Part shown: one piece after another, positions 35,978 through 45,205 of the stretch
How the letters are laid out: each line of letters opens with the position of its first letter
Numbering within the stretch: the first letter of the stretch is position 1
Made by a program: the position numbers and the translations under genes
Assembly (NCBI RefSeq): GCF_000019165.1
Contig: NC_010337.2
Span: forward strand, 2,657,501-2,721,500
Direction of reading: 5' to 3'
Length of the DNA stretch: 64,000 nucleotides
DNA from: Heliomicrobium modesticaldum Ice1
GTDB taxonomy: Bacteria > Bacillota > Desulfitobacteriia > Heliobacteriales > Heliobacteriaceae
The notes under the pieces: model-generated
Seen by the model: only the letters and a program-made list of their open reading frames with translations
Database searches by the model: none
What the model was told of the DNA's origin: nothing

Positions 35978-36892
35978 TTACACGTCTTTGCCGTAAGATT
36001 TGGTTCCATAGTGGTAGCGCTCAATCGTCACCATACCATCTCGGATACGAGCGATTTCCGGGTGTTCGGGACCTTCCTCCTCTTCATCAGGCGGACGGGT
36101 GATGTGATTGGCAATGCGCAGTTGTGTCGGCCGGAGCCGGTAGGCCGTCACCACCGCCTCATCACTGCCCATAGCGCCGGCGTGGGCCACACCGCGGAAC
36201 ACCCCCATGACGATGATATTGCCCCCGGCCACGACCTCCGCGCCAGGGTTGACATCGCCCAAGATGACCACATGTCCGGGATAGCGCACGGTCTGACCTG
36301 AACGGAGCGTCCGCTGAATGAGCAGCGTCCGTTCGTCGCCTCCCTGGGTGAGGATGGCCGTTTGCATATCGGAAGGGCTGCCTCCGAAGCAGTCGGCAGG
36401 TTCTGTCGTCGCCTCGGCGTAATCTGGCGCGGTACCGACCGGGGAAAAGCTCGAAGCAGATTCGTCTCGGTAATCGTAGTTCCTCGCCGCGCCATCAGCC
36501 CGTTCAGTCGATTCATAGAGGTGGTTAGCGATTTGATAGATGCGTTCGCGGTTTCCTTTTAACACGACCCTTTCCTCCTCGTCATGTTGACCGACCGGAT
36601 CAGCCCAGGAATTGATTCCCCGCAAGATGAGCCCGTAAGACGGGAAGAGGGTCTGGAGACGTTCGATCTGGTCCGGGTGGAGCTGCCGTGTCCCTACATC
36701 GACAGTGACATGGGCACCCACAAGAAAAAAATCGGCTGAGGCCAGTTTCGTTTCAATCGCAGCGGCCAGTTCGGAAAAATCGCACTGGGAGTCTAGAAAG
36801 AAGGTAAGCCCGTCTTTGGAACCCTTGATCACAATGTCTGCTTTTCCCATTGCCGTCCATTCGCCCCCAGCCGATTTCCATAACTTTACCAT
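35978..36892 (-). CDS. minC: Septum site-determining protein MinC, long-linker form
   Basis: A 304-residue MinC. The N-terminal domain (ADIVIKGSKDGLTFFLD) inhibits FtsZ polymerisation. The C-terminal beta-helix (TLLIQRTLRSGQTVRYPGHV, GDVNPGAEVVAGGNIIVMG) dimerises and binds MinD. Typical MinC has about 220-260 residues. Here the joining segment, about residues 105-190, is long, acidic and low in hydrophobics (ESTERADGAARNYDYRDESA), and the C-terminus has an extra PPDEEEEGPEHPE stretch. ATG 36892 is supported by AAGGGTGG and by the promoter just upstream. Confidence 0.93.
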   Translation of the reverse strand: MVKLWKSAGGEWTAMGKADIVIKGSKDGLTFFLDSQCDFSELAAAIETKLASADFFLVGAHVTVDVGTRQLHPDQIERLQTLFPSYGLILRGINSWADPVGQHDEEERVVLKGNRERIYQIANHLYESTERADGAARNYDYRDESASSFSPVGTAPDYAEATTEPADCFGGSPSDMQTAILTQGGDERTLLIQRTLRSGQTVRYPGHVVILGDVNPGAEVVAGGNIIVMGVFRGVAHAGAMGSDEAVVTAYRLRPTQLRIANHITRPPDEEEEGPEHPEIARIRDGMVTIERYHYGTKSYGKDV

Positions 36893-36909
36893 TTTCGTCC
36901 ACCCTTGAA

Positions 36910-36938
36910 ATTCTACGTCCCGGGGGGAATTCCTTCAA
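36910..36938 (-). promoter_or_regulatory. Promoter of minCDE
   Basis: TTGAAG (-35) and TAGAAT (-10) are exactly 17 bp apart. The predicted start lies only about 11 nt before the minC ATG, so the leader is hardly longer than the ribosome-binding site. Confidence 0.7.
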
Positions 36939-36943
36939 GCAAA

Positions 36944-36971
36944 ACAAAAAAAGGAGGAGCCCAGCTCTTCC
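36944..36971 (-). terminator. Terminator after mrdA
   Basis: GGAAGAGC pairs with GCTCCTCC (one mismatch) and is followed by seven Ts. It insulates the mre/mrdA transcript from minCDE. Confidence 0.75.
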
Positions 36972-36977
36972 TTTCCC

Positions 36978-39086
36978 TTATTCTTCGACACGCCCAAAGG
37001 GAACCAGGGCTTCCGGATTGGTAGCGTCAAGGCCGAAATAGGCTTCAAAGGCGGCTCGCGCCACAATGCCGGCGGAGGAACCGCCATGGTAGCCGTATTC
37101 GACGACGCCGGCGTAAGCCACTTCCGGGTTGTCGTAAGGTGCAAAGGCGACGAAGACGCCATGGTAATCCTTTTCTTTGTTGTCGCCGGCCCGGCCCGTC
37201 TCAGCCGTGCCCGTCTTGGCGCCGACCTTGACGGGGAAATTGTTGAACAGGTAGGACGCGGTCCCACCTTGCTCAGTGACGGCCAGCATGGCTCGCCGGA
37301 CCAGGGCCAGGTTCTCCGGCGACAGAGACACCTGGTTCAGGATGGTCGGCCCGAACTGTTGGACCACCTGCCTTTCCGGTGTCTCGATCCGGTCAACCAC
37401 ATAGGGCTGGAAGCGGGTGCCTCCATTGGCCAGGGTAGCGATGTAGTTGGCCAGCTGCAACACCGTGTACTGGCTTCGCCCCTGGCCGATGGAGGTGTTG
37501 TAGGTCTCGAAAGGCTGCCAGTAAGGCCAGTAGTTCAGATCATTGCGGTATTCCCGTTCGATCAGCTTGCGCATGGACATGTCTTTTTTCTGGATCTTGG
37601 CTTTTTCCTCTTCCGTCTGCGCGTTGGCCAGTTCCTCTTGGGTCTTTTTGTCCTGTTCGCGCATGCGTGCCTGGTAGCGATTGTTGGCATAGGAGCTTCC
37701 CCAAGCGCGCTTCCAGTCCCGACCGGGCAGGAGGCCCTCCTCCTCGCCGGGCAAGAGAATGCCCGTCTCCTGGCCGAGGCCAAACTCGCGGGCGATGCGG
37801 TTGATGTTGTCGATGCCGGCCCGCCGCCCCATCTCCTGAAAATAGACGTTGCAGGAACCGGCGACAGCCTCATTCAAGTCAACAGGTCCGTGAACGGTCC
37901 AACAGCGGATGTTTGGCTTCTCCCAGTAGGCGCCGGTGCAGTTGATCTGTTCGCGAGGGTCAAGTTTTCCCGCATCCAGCGCAGCCATGGCGGTGATCGG
38001 TTTGAAGGTCGAACCTGGCGGATAGGAAGCCTGGATCACCCGGTTGATTCCCGCCGGCGGATCGGAACGGAAGTAGTAATCGGCCGTTGCCTGGTCCATC
38101 GTTCCGATAAAATCGTTAGGGTTGAGGGCCGGCCGGGAAACCATCCCCAAGATGGCGCCGGTGCGGACGTTGATCAAGACAGCGGCGCCAGCTTTTGCCT
38201 TCGGATGCTCGCGCTGCAATTGAGTCAACGTCCGGTCCATCGCTTCTTCCATCTTCTTCTGCACCTTGGCGTCCAAGGTCAGGACCAATCGGTCGCCTGG
38301 CGTGGGGGGGTGGGTGAAGAGATTGCGGATAGGCCGGTTGGATTGATTGATCTCTACCTGCTGGTAGCCATCCTGGCCGCGCAGGTACTTTTCATAGGCC
38401 TTTTCCAAGCCTGTTTTCCCGATCATGTCATTGGGGCGGTATTTTTCATCGCCATACTGTTTCAACTCGTCGGCGCTGATCTGCCGGACGTAGCCAAGCA
38501 GGTGGCCGGCGATCTGGCTTCCCTCGACAGGAGGGTAGTAGCGGACGGGACCTTTTTCGACGACGACGCCCGGCAGTTCAGCCCGACGTTCCTCCAGCAT
38601 GGCCACTTCTGTCTCGCTCAGGTTCGATTTGATCAGGATAGGCTCGTAAAGCCGCGACTGCCGTTTCTTAAACAGTTCGGTGATATACTCCGCTGTGATC
38701 GCCGGGTCGTTGGCGCCCAGGATCTGAGCCAGCTTCTGCACGACCGCCTCCCGATCGCCATTCTGGATGCCCAGGTAGGTGATGTATGCGTTGAAAACAG
38801 GCACCGATGTGGCCAGGGTCACGCCGTTGCGGTCGACGATGTCTCCTCGCATGGCCGGGATAGGCAACATTTTGATGCGGTTTTCCTCGGACGTGGTCGT
38901 GTACGCTGTGGCATCTACGAACTGAAGATAAAAGAGGCGGCTCACGAGGATGCAAAAGACGAGAATCGTCGCCACCGCAAAGAGCCGCAGCGTCTTTTCC
39001 AGGTCTTTTCGACGCTTAGCGGCAGGCGGGTCGATGGTCATCTCGTTGGCCATCTCATTGACAAGGTCGTTTAAGTCGAGGCTCAT
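36978..39086 (-). CDS. mrdA: Penicillin-binding protein 2 (elongasome transpeptidase)
   Basis: A 702-residue class B PBP. A cytoplasmic N-terminus of ~40 residues and one membrane helix (FAVATILVFCILVSRLFYL) come first. The pedestal follows (AMRGDIVDRNGVTLATSVPV). The transpeptidase domain has SxxK in PPGSTFKPITAM near residue 358, SxN in VAGSCNVYF near 405, and KTGT in GAKTGTAET near 640. It carries an insertion of about 50 Lys/Glu-rich residues (RMREQDKKTQEELANAQTEE) between SxN and KTG, likely a flexible coil. It crosslinks glycan made by RodA. ATG 39086 overlaps mreD as ATGA. Confidence 0.94.
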   Translation of the reverse strand: MSLDLNDLVNEMANEMTIDPPAAKRRKDLEKTLRLFAVATILVFCILVSRLFYLQFVDATAYTTTSEENRIKMLPIPAMRGDIVDRNGVTLATSVPVFNAYITYLGIQNGDREAVVQKLAQILGANDPAITAEYITELFKKRQSRLYEPILIKSNLSETEVAMLEERRAELPGVVVEKGPVRYYPPVEGSQIAGHLLGYVRQISADELKQYGDEKYRPNDMIGKTGLEKAYEKYLRGQDGYQQVEINQSNRPIRNLFTHPPTPGDRLVLTLDAKVQKKMEEAMDRTLTQLQREHPKAKAGAAVLINVRTGAILGMVSRPALNPNDFIGTMDQATADYYFRSDPPAGINRVIQASYPPGSTFKPITAMAALDAGKLDPREQINCTGAYWEKPNIRCWTVHGPVDLNEAVAGSCNVYFQEMGRRAGIDNINRIAREFGLGQETGILLPGEEEGLLPGRDWKRAWGSSYANNRYQARMREQDKKTQEELANAQTEEEKAKIQKKDMSMRKLIEREYRNDLNYWPYWQPFETYNTSIGQGRSQYTVLQLANYIATLANGGTRFQPYVVDRIETPERQVVQQFGPTILNQVSLSPENLALVRRAMLAVTEQGGTASYLFNNFPVKVGAKTGTAETGRAGDNKEKDYHGVFVAFAPYDNPEVAYAGVVEYGYHGGSSAGIVARAAFEAYFGLDATNPEALVPFGRVEE

Positions 39087-39586
39087 GAACCCACCTCTTC
39101 CTTCGGCAACCACCCTTTGCAGGCGGCCCGGTAAAAGGGTCCGTACAGCAAGGACGCCGCCACTGTGTTATAAAGAGCCTGGGTCAAGAGGGTCATAAAA
39201 AAGCCACCGACGGCAAAGGGCAGTCCGGCGAAACTTCCCAACAGGAAGGCGAAAGTGTGGTACGCTACTGTGCCGGCTAAGACGCAACCGATGGGCACAA
39301 GCAGGTTGTCCTTGTACAGGCGCCCTTCGATGAAGCCGCAGAGGCCGGCCGTGGCGGCCAAGGCAAGGGCGTTTAACCCGATATAGCGTCCCGTCAGCAT
39401 GTCCAGAAAGAGGCCGGCGCCGGCGCCGAAGAAGCTGCCGAAACGACCGCCCTTCAGTATGGCTGTAAAGACGACAAGAATCAATACCAAATGTGGTGTC
39501 ACGCCGCCAAGCGCCAGTTTGTCCATCAGGGTCGTCTGCAAGGTCGTGCTCGCCAGCAACAATAAGACCAGGTTCAGATGGCGCAA
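39083..39586 (-). CDS. mreD: Rod shape-determining protein MreD
   Basis: A 167-residue hydrophobic protein with five to six membrane helices (LALGGVTPHLVLILVVFTAI; SFFGAGAGLFLDMLTGRYIG), the MreD pattern. It starts with TTG directly behind the mreC stop and ends overlapping mrdA. It belongs to the MreBCD-RodA-PBP2 elongasome. Confidence 0.9.
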   Translation of the reverse strand: MRHLNLVLLLLASTTLQTTLMDKLALGGVTPHLVLILVVFTAILKGGRFGSFFGAGAGLFLDMLTGRYIGLNALALAATAGLCGFIEGRLYKDNLLVPIGCVLAGTVAYHTFAFLLGSFAGLPFAVGGFFMTLLTQALYNTVAASLLYGPFYRAACKGWLPKEEVGS

Positions 39587-40429
39587 CTACTCTCCCTCCT
39601 GGCGCAGGACCTTTTGGACGATGAAGACCTCCTCGAGACGCTGGAAGTCGACAGCGGGACGCACCGTGGCTCGTTTTGTCAAGCCGTTCGGTTCCGGTTC
39701 CACACCGGTCACATAGCCGACGCGCAAACCTTTCGGATAGAGCGACCCCAAGCCGGAAGTGACGACCAGTTGTTCAACCGGAACGGGCGCGTCGCGGCGC
39801 AGGTGAACCATCTGTAACAGGCCGGAACCGTCGCCCCTGGCCTCGACAATGCCAGGCTCCCGGGTCATCAGCAGCATGGCCGGCACTGGCGCTTCTCGGT
39901 CGATGATCAGCAGAACCTGACAGGAATGAGGCGACACAGAAGTCACATGACCGATCAATCCGTCATTGTTGATGACGACCATGTCTTTCGCCACCCCGTC
40001 GGCAGCCCCCCGGTCGAGGGTCAATGAACGAAACCACGTCGATGTCTCACGACCGATGACTCTGGCCGCGATCATCTGGTAGTTTCCCCCTTTTTCTTCT
40101 TTGAACGCCAGCATCTCTTTCATGCGGAGATTTTCTAACTGATATTGGCGAAGCAATCCGTTTTCACGGCGCAATTCACCGTTCTCCCGACGCAACGCCT
40201 CGTTCTCCTCTTTGACCTGACGGTAGTTGATCACCGCCTGGCCTATAGCCTCCCCCTGTCCGATTACATAGGTAAGACCCGCCTGGAACGGTGCCAACAA
40301 GGCATGGCTGGCACTCTCCAGAAGGGACGTGTCCCATCGATCGTTGCTCGTCATCCGGAGAAGCCCCAAGCCGATGACCGTTCCAAGACCGGCGACAAGA
40401 AGCGTCTTTCTCATTCTTGTTCGGGCCAA
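39587..40429 (-). CDS. mreC: Rod shape-determining protein MreC
   Basis: A 280-residue bitopic protein: one N-terminal membrane helix (TLLVAGLGTVIGLGLLRM), a coiled coil (VKEENEALRRENGELRRENG), then the beta-barrel domain (ARVIGRETSTWFRSLTLDRG, VINNDGLIGHVTSVSPHSC). It organises PBP2 and RodA outside the membrane. TTG 40429 is chosen because AGGGGG lies 8 nt upstream; ATG 40414 lacks an SD. The frame stays open far upstream, but that part lies in the inverted-repeat element and is not MreC-like. The gap to mreB (about 460 bp) is unusual for this operon. Confidence 0.92.
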   Translation of the reverse strand: MARTRMRKTLLVAGLGTVIGLGLLRMTSNDRWDTSLLESASHALLAPFQAGLTYVIGQGEAIGQAVINYRQVKEENEALRRENGELRRENGLLRQYQLENLRMKEMLAFKEEKGGNYQMIAARVIGRETSTWFRSLTLDRGAADGVAKDMVVINNDGLIGHVTSVSPHSCQVLLIIDREAPVPAMLLMTREPGIVEARGDGSGLLQMVHLRRDAPVPVEQLVVTSGLGSLYPKGLRVGYVTGVEPEPNGLTKRATVRPAVDFQRLEEVFIVQKVLRQEGE

Positions 40430-40518
40430 AAAGGCTTCCCCCTTAATGGAATCGGCCGCATCCGTCCACTCTTTCGCTATACCCTGATCGCCTGTGAACC
40501 TCGTTCTGAAAATAGCGA

Positions 40519-40685
40519 GGGCGCATGGGTAAAGCTCGCTAAGCGCTCCGCGGCTGCTCGCTTGACGCCAGCGGGCGCGCCTAATAGTTGGGCTTTTTTG
40601 CATGTCTGATGGCGCGCCTTGACGCTGCGACCTCTGCGCTCGCTGACGCCGCTCCGCTCAAACCGCTCGCTTCACCCATGCGCCC
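40519..40685 (-). repeat. Copy 1 of a ~170-bp inverted-repeat element (between mreB and mreC)
   Basis: The ends are the perfect 12-bp inverted repeat GGGCGCATGGGT / ACCCATGCGCCC. The centre holds GGCGCGCC on both sides of a loop that contains ACATGCAAAAAAGCCCA on the minus strand. The second copy at 43917-44087, in the opposite orientation, shares the ends, the arms and the loop. No transposase is encoded. It could be a miniature inverted-repeat element or a structured RNA; see findings. Confidence 0.8.
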
Positions 40686-40888
40686 GTGCTACGGAATCGT
40701 CTCAGACTGCCACCCAACCATTGTCGATCAAGGGGGCAAAATGATCAACGGTTTTTTGCTTTTTTCAGCAATTCCCTATTAAATCTGTTTAAATCCGTGT
40801 TTGCCTATGCCTGATGACAGTGAAATAAGTCCGTCTGCTCACGCTTGATGACGCTGCGCAGCGCCATTCGCGAATCAGACGAATCGGA

Positions 40889-40890
<2 letters not shown>
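40686..40890 (-). other. mreB 3' region with a nested hairpin
   Basis: Just past the mreB stop, AGTC...CGTCTG (near 40876-40890) pairs with CAGACGGACT (40828-40837), with an inner GCGCTGCGCAGCG stem, followed by TTATTTC. It may be a weak terminator or processing site. Nothing else was recognised up to the repeat element. Confidence 0.45.
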
Positions 40891-41920
<1,030 letters not shown>

Positions 41921-41958
41921 ATTCCTATCTCCTTACCGGATCAGACGTATCCATGTCC

Positions 41959-42648
41959 TTAGACATATCCCAGTTCTTTGAGGCTGCTGTAGCGGTTGTC
42001 TCCGATGATGACATGGTCGAGGATCTCGATCCCCAATATCCTTCCTGCTTCAACGATTCGCCGCGTAATCTCACGATCCTCCCGCGACGGTGTCGGATCT
42101 CCGCTGGGATGGTTATGTATGAGCACAACCGCAGCGGCGCTCTTGCGGATCAGCACTTTAAACAGCTCCCGCGGATGGACGATCGATGATGACAGGCTGC
42201 CCACAGAGATATCCTCAATGCTGAGAACCTGATTCTTCGTGTTCAGGGCGATGGCGCGAAAGACCTCTCGATCTAAAAACCGCATGTCTTCCATCACCAA
42301 GCGACTGGCGTCCTCAGGCGAACGGATGACGGGACGCGATTCCGGCGCCGTGGAAGCGATGCGACGCCCCAGTTCCACCGCCGCCTTCACCTGGGCCGCC
42401 TTGGCGGCGCCTAAACCTCTGAGGGCGCTCAATTCGTCGGCTGTAGCCTCAGCGAGAAAACGCAAGCCTCCCTGTCGGAGGATGCGGTGGGCCATATCGA
42501 TGGCCGTCTCTCGGGTTGTTCCGGTCCGCAGCAGAATGGCCAACAATTCGGCGTTGGTCAATGCCTGTGGGCCTGCCGACAGGAGGCGCTCACGGGGGCG
42601 CAGGTCTTCCGGCAGGTCTTTGATGGTCAAATGATCGTTGTCACTCAC
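41959..42648 (-). CDS. radC: RadC/JAB-domain DNA repair-associated protein
   Basis: About 229 residues. The N-terminal HhH-like part has LSALRGLGAAKAAQVKAAVELG. The C-terminal MPN/JAB domain carries VLIHNHPSGDPTPSREDREIT (HxHx7Sx2D metal site). Family knowledge: RadC is widely conserved, and its DNA-repair role is disputed. GTG 42648 is preferred: AGAGGGGG lies 8 nt upstream, and the product then begins VSDNDHLTIKDLPEDLRPRE as in the family. The frame extends to 42738 inside maf without SD support. Confidence 0.92.
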   Translation of the reverse strand: MSDNDHLTIKDLPEDLRPRERLLSAGPQALTNAELLAILLRTGTTRETAIDMAHRILRQGGLRFLAEATADELSALRGLGAAKAAQVKAAVELGRRIASTAPESRPVIRSPEDASRLVMEDMRFLDREVFRAIALNTKNQVLSIEDISVGSLSSSIVHPRELFKVLIRKSAAAVVLIHNHPSGDPTPSREDREITRRIVEAGRILGIEILDHVIIGDNRYSSLKELGYV

Positions 42649-42697
42649 GGCCAATGCCCCCTCTGTGACGGGGAACCGTTCTATCATTGTGCGGCGG

Positions 42698-43321
42698 CTA
42701 GGCAGGAGAAGCGGTGCTGCTGTTCCCTTCCGTTCCAAGTTGCATCAGGGAAATCCCCCATTGGCGAAGCAGCTTGTCCAACCGGACGAGCGGCAAACCG
42801 ACGACATTGAAGTAGTCCCCCTCCAGACGTTCCACCAGCAAAGCGGCCAACCCCTGGATGCCGTAAGCGCCGGCTTTGTCAAGACAGTCGCCGGTAGAAA
42901 CATAGCGGTCAATGTCCTCCTCCGTGAGGTCGCGGAAGTGGACCCGCGTCTCCTCATAGCCGCCCGTTTCATGAACGATGCGGCCCTTTTCGACATGAAA
43001 CAAGGCCAGTCCCGTGATCACCCGATGGGAACGACCGGAGAGGCGGCGGAGCATCTCCCGGGCATGATCCGGTGATTTCGGTTTGCCGAGCACATCCTCG
43101 CCGAGGACGACGATGGTGTCGGCGCCCAAGACGATCCCGTCAGACAGGCGTTCACAGACGGAAAGGGCCTTGCCGCGGGATAGCGCCAGCGCTTGCGACT
43201 CCGGCGCCAGGCCCTCGACCCCTTCTTCAGAAAAATCGCTGGGCAGGACCGAAAAAGAGATGCCCAGGTCGGACAGCAACTGGCGCCGACGAGGCGACGC
43301 TGATGCCAGCACAAGGTTCAA
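42698..43321 (-). CDS. maf: Maf-family nucleoside triphosphate pyrophosphatase
   Basis: A 207-residue Maf protein. Seen: LVLASASPRRRQLLSDLGI at the N-terminus, LSRGKALSV, GIVLGADTIVVLGEDVLGKP with the catalytic Asp, and DKAGAYGIQGLAALLVERLE near residue 150. It hydrolyses noncanonical or pyrimidine nucleotides and affects septation. Apparently TTG start after GGAGGGA. It lies 15 bp behind the DUF4321 gene. Confidence 0.95.
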   Translation of the reverse strand: MNLVLASASPRRRQLLSDLGISFSVLPSDFSEEGVEGLAPESQALALSRGKALSVCERLSDGIVLGADTIVVLGEDVLGKPKSPDHAREMLRRLSGRSHRVITGLALFHVEKGRIVHETGGYEETRVHFRDLTEEDIDRYVSTGDCLDKAGAYGIQGLAALLVERLEGDYFNVVGLPLVRLDKLLRQWGISLMQLGTEGNSSTASPA

Positions 43322-43336
43322 GAAAATCCCTCCAGG

Positions 43337-43594
43337 CTAGAATCGCCGGTAAAGGAATATGCCGGCGAGCATCCCCACAGCCCCAGCCAGGTTGAGCTTG
43401 ATGCTAAGGCCAAGGGTGAAGGTGAACGACACCAGGTTGATGTGAGCCGGTCCGAGTTCCACGTCCTTGCTCAACTTCATGACAGGGACGACAGGGATCA
43501 AGGCCTCCCCGATCAAGCTGCCGACGATGGCGCCGACGATCATAAACAGGACCAGCATACCGATTTGACCGGCGCCAACACGAATCCCCTTCAC
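43337..43594 (-). CDS. DUF4321 small membrane protein
   Basis: An 85-residue protein with two membrane segments (IGMLVLFMIVGAIVGSLIG and FTLGLSIKLNLAGAVGMLAG) and a short basic end. I recognise it as the small DUF4321-type protein found next to maf in Clostridia; the function is unknown. GTG start with AAGGGGGA upstream. A terminator-like hairpin lies only about 20 nt upstream of the start codon. Confidence 0.8.
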   Translation of the reverse strand: MKGIRVGAGQIGMLVLFMIVGAIVGSLIGEALIPVVPVMKLSKDVELGPAHINLVSFTFTLGLSIKLNLAGAVGMLAGIFLYRRF

Positions 43595-43612
43595 AGCCCG
43601 TCCCCCTTGCGC

Positions 43613-43650
43613 AATAAAAAAGGAAAGCCGGGAACACCCCCGGTATTCCC
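43613..43650 (-). terminator. Terminator or attenuator directly upstream of the DUF4321-maf-radC-mre operon
   Basis: On the minus strand GGGAATACC pairs with GGTGTTCCC (9 bp, loop GGG), followed by CTTTCCTTTTTT. It ends about 20 nt before the start codon of the DUF4321 gene. It may simply end the B12 operon transcript, but there is no room for a promoter after it, so the downstream operon either reads through or is attenuated here. Confidence 0.7.
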
Positions 43651-43916
43651 AGGTAACTCGGAAATTATTCGTCAGATACCATGAAAATCCTGCTCCCCAT
43701 ACTTTTTTCAGCTTTTTCTCATGGGCGGAAGGCGGCGGTTGTCAGTGTTCGGCTTTCGTAGCTGGTGTAAGCGACTTGAAACGAGCGTTTTTGTTTGATT
43801 ACGCGGGACTTCGCTTGTTTTGCGAGGCGTCGACATTTGATTGCATAGGCTTTTCTGGGAACCAGAAGAGGCAAATAGGGTCAATAAACGGGTTGTGGTT
43901 GGGGCTGAAAAGCGCA
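43651..43916. other. Intergenic stretch before repeat copy 2
   Basis: No gene recognised. A hairpin (CTTTTCTGG/CCAGAAGAG around 43853-43873) is visible. Any promoter for the DUF4321-maf operon should lie here, but I found no convincing -35/-10 pair. Confidence 0.4.
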
Positions 43917-44087
43917 GGGGGCGGCGGATGGCTGAGCGATTTGGGCGGAGCGGCGAAAAGCGAGCGAAGACGGCAGAGCGTAAAGGGCGCCATGGTTCAC
44001 ATGCAGAAAAGCCCAGAGGTTTGGCGCCCTGGCGGCGCCGCCGAGCGAGCCGCCGCGGAGCCCTGAGCGAAGCCATCCGCCCCCCTC
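43917..44087 (+). repeat. Copy 2 of the ~170-bp inverted-repeat element
   Basis: Ends GGCGGATGGCT / AGCCATCCGCC form an 11-bp inverted repeat. GGGCGCC and GGCGCCC flank a loop with ACATGCAGAAAAGCCCA on the plus strand. Alignment by eye with copy 1 (minus strand) holds along nearly the whole length, including GGAGCGGCG and GCCGCGGAGC blocks. Confidence 0.8.
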
Positions 44088-44113
44088 CGCCAATGCTGCA
44101 TCTAAGGAATAAA

Positions 44114-45205
44114 TCAAAAACCCAGAGCCTTCCGCCACAACGCCAGCGCCCCCTTCCGCTTCACATCCAGCACAGGAACCTTCAATCTCCGCCCCAGTCG
44201 CCCCTCCAGCACCCCGCCGGGCAGGTAACGGGGCTGGTAGGTCTGGCTTTCAGCATCGTATGCCGGGTAGAAAGGGTTCACTGTAACAGCCAGAAGAGGG
44301 ATAGACCGCCGCAGAAGCGGCATCAACCCCGATTCACGCAATTGCCGCAGCATCAGGTCGGTTTCACCGGGGTTGCCGCTGAGCAACAAGGTAACGGGAT
44401 CGCAAAAAAAGATACGCCACCCCTTCAATCGGGGGCCTGCCGTCGAGAGCAAGGAACGCATGGCGGTGGTGGTCACCAAGCGCGGCAGGGCGAGCAGACC
44501 TTCGTCTGTCTCATCGACTGTTCCACTAGCGAGAAACGCAAGGATCTGCCGCCCGAGATCGCGACCATCGTCGACCGTCAGCATTTGAGCATCAGCCAAG
44601 GGCATCTTGCGCCACTGCCCCTTATACCGGCAAGCGACGCCGCCGCCATCGGCGAAGACGGCTGTGCTGCCTTGGGGCAGCCGGAAGATCTGAGCGATGC
44701 TCTCCGTTTCGTCCGTCAGCCGACCGGGGTCCGCATGACGGGCGGCGCCTGTAGCCAGAATTACACCGTCTGTTTCGACCATAGGCGCGATCCGGTTGAG
44801 GGCACCGTCAACCATGAGCAGGTCTGGGCGATAGCAGGCGAGACGGCCTTTCACCTGCCCCACCTCGGCGGCCTTGTTCGGTCCGGCGACGACGACAAGT
44901 CCAGGAGATAGGACCTCGCCGATGATGATAGCGCCGAGAGCGCTGGGGATGTTCGTGTCTTCCAAGATGCGGATATGGGCAGTCGACGGCGGCAGACATT
45001 TGCGGGCCGTGGCGACAAGGGTTCCCGGTTCCAGGGCCAATCTCGGCTTCGGCAGGCCGGTGATGTTATCCAATTCCTCGCCGTCATAGCCGATGGAGGT
45101 GACGGCGACGCGCCGCCGCCGCCGGTAAGCCTCCCTGAGCAGCGCCGAGGCAGTCGTCGTCTTGCCGGTGTTCTTTGCCGTTCCGGCGATGCCGACCGTC
45201 TTCAT
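44114..45205 (-). CDS. P-loop NTPase of the cobalamin-mutase-like operon, function unknown
   Basis: A 363-residue protein beginning MKTVGIAGTAKNTGKTTTAS, a Walker A motif (GTAKNTGKTT). A Walker B-like LLMVDGALNRIAP lies near residue 130, and a GPNKAAEVGQVKGRL segment between. The fold resembles dethiobiotin-synthetase/CobQ-type P-loop proteins, but I cannot assign a family. Its ATG overlaps the stop of the B12-domain protein (ATGA), so the two are translated together. Inference: it could be a reactivating or cofactor-loading ATPase for that protein, as dedicated ATPases serve other adenosylcobalamin aminomutases. It is the last gene of the operon. Confidence 0.7.
   Translation of the reverse strand: MKTVGIAGTAKNTGKTTTASALLREAYRRRRRVAVTSIGYDGEELDNITGLPKPRLALEPGTLVATARKCLPPSTAHIRILEDTNIPSALGAIIIGEVLSPGLVVVAGPNKAAEVGQVKGRLACYRPDLLMVDGALNRIAPMVETDGVILATGAARHADPGRLTDETESIAQIFRLPQGSTAVFADGGGVACRYKGQWRKMPLADAQMLTVDDGRDLGRQILAFLASGTVDETDEGLLALPRLVTTTAMRSLLSTAGPRLKGWRIFFCDPVTLLLSGNPGETDLMLRQLRESGLMPLLRRSIPLLAVTVNPFYPAYDAESQTYQPRYLPGGVLEGRLGRRLKVPVLDVKRKGALALWRKALGF

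Noticed and set aside
40430-40603. N-terminal extension of the MreC frame
   Set aside because: The added residues are encoded by the inverted-repeat element and a flanking stretch; a TTG with a strong SD at 40429 gives a normal MreC.
43776-44066. Plus-strand frame across repeat copy 2
   Set aside because: It has no SD, and its conserved part is just the repeat DNA; the same sequence is non-coding-like in copy 1.
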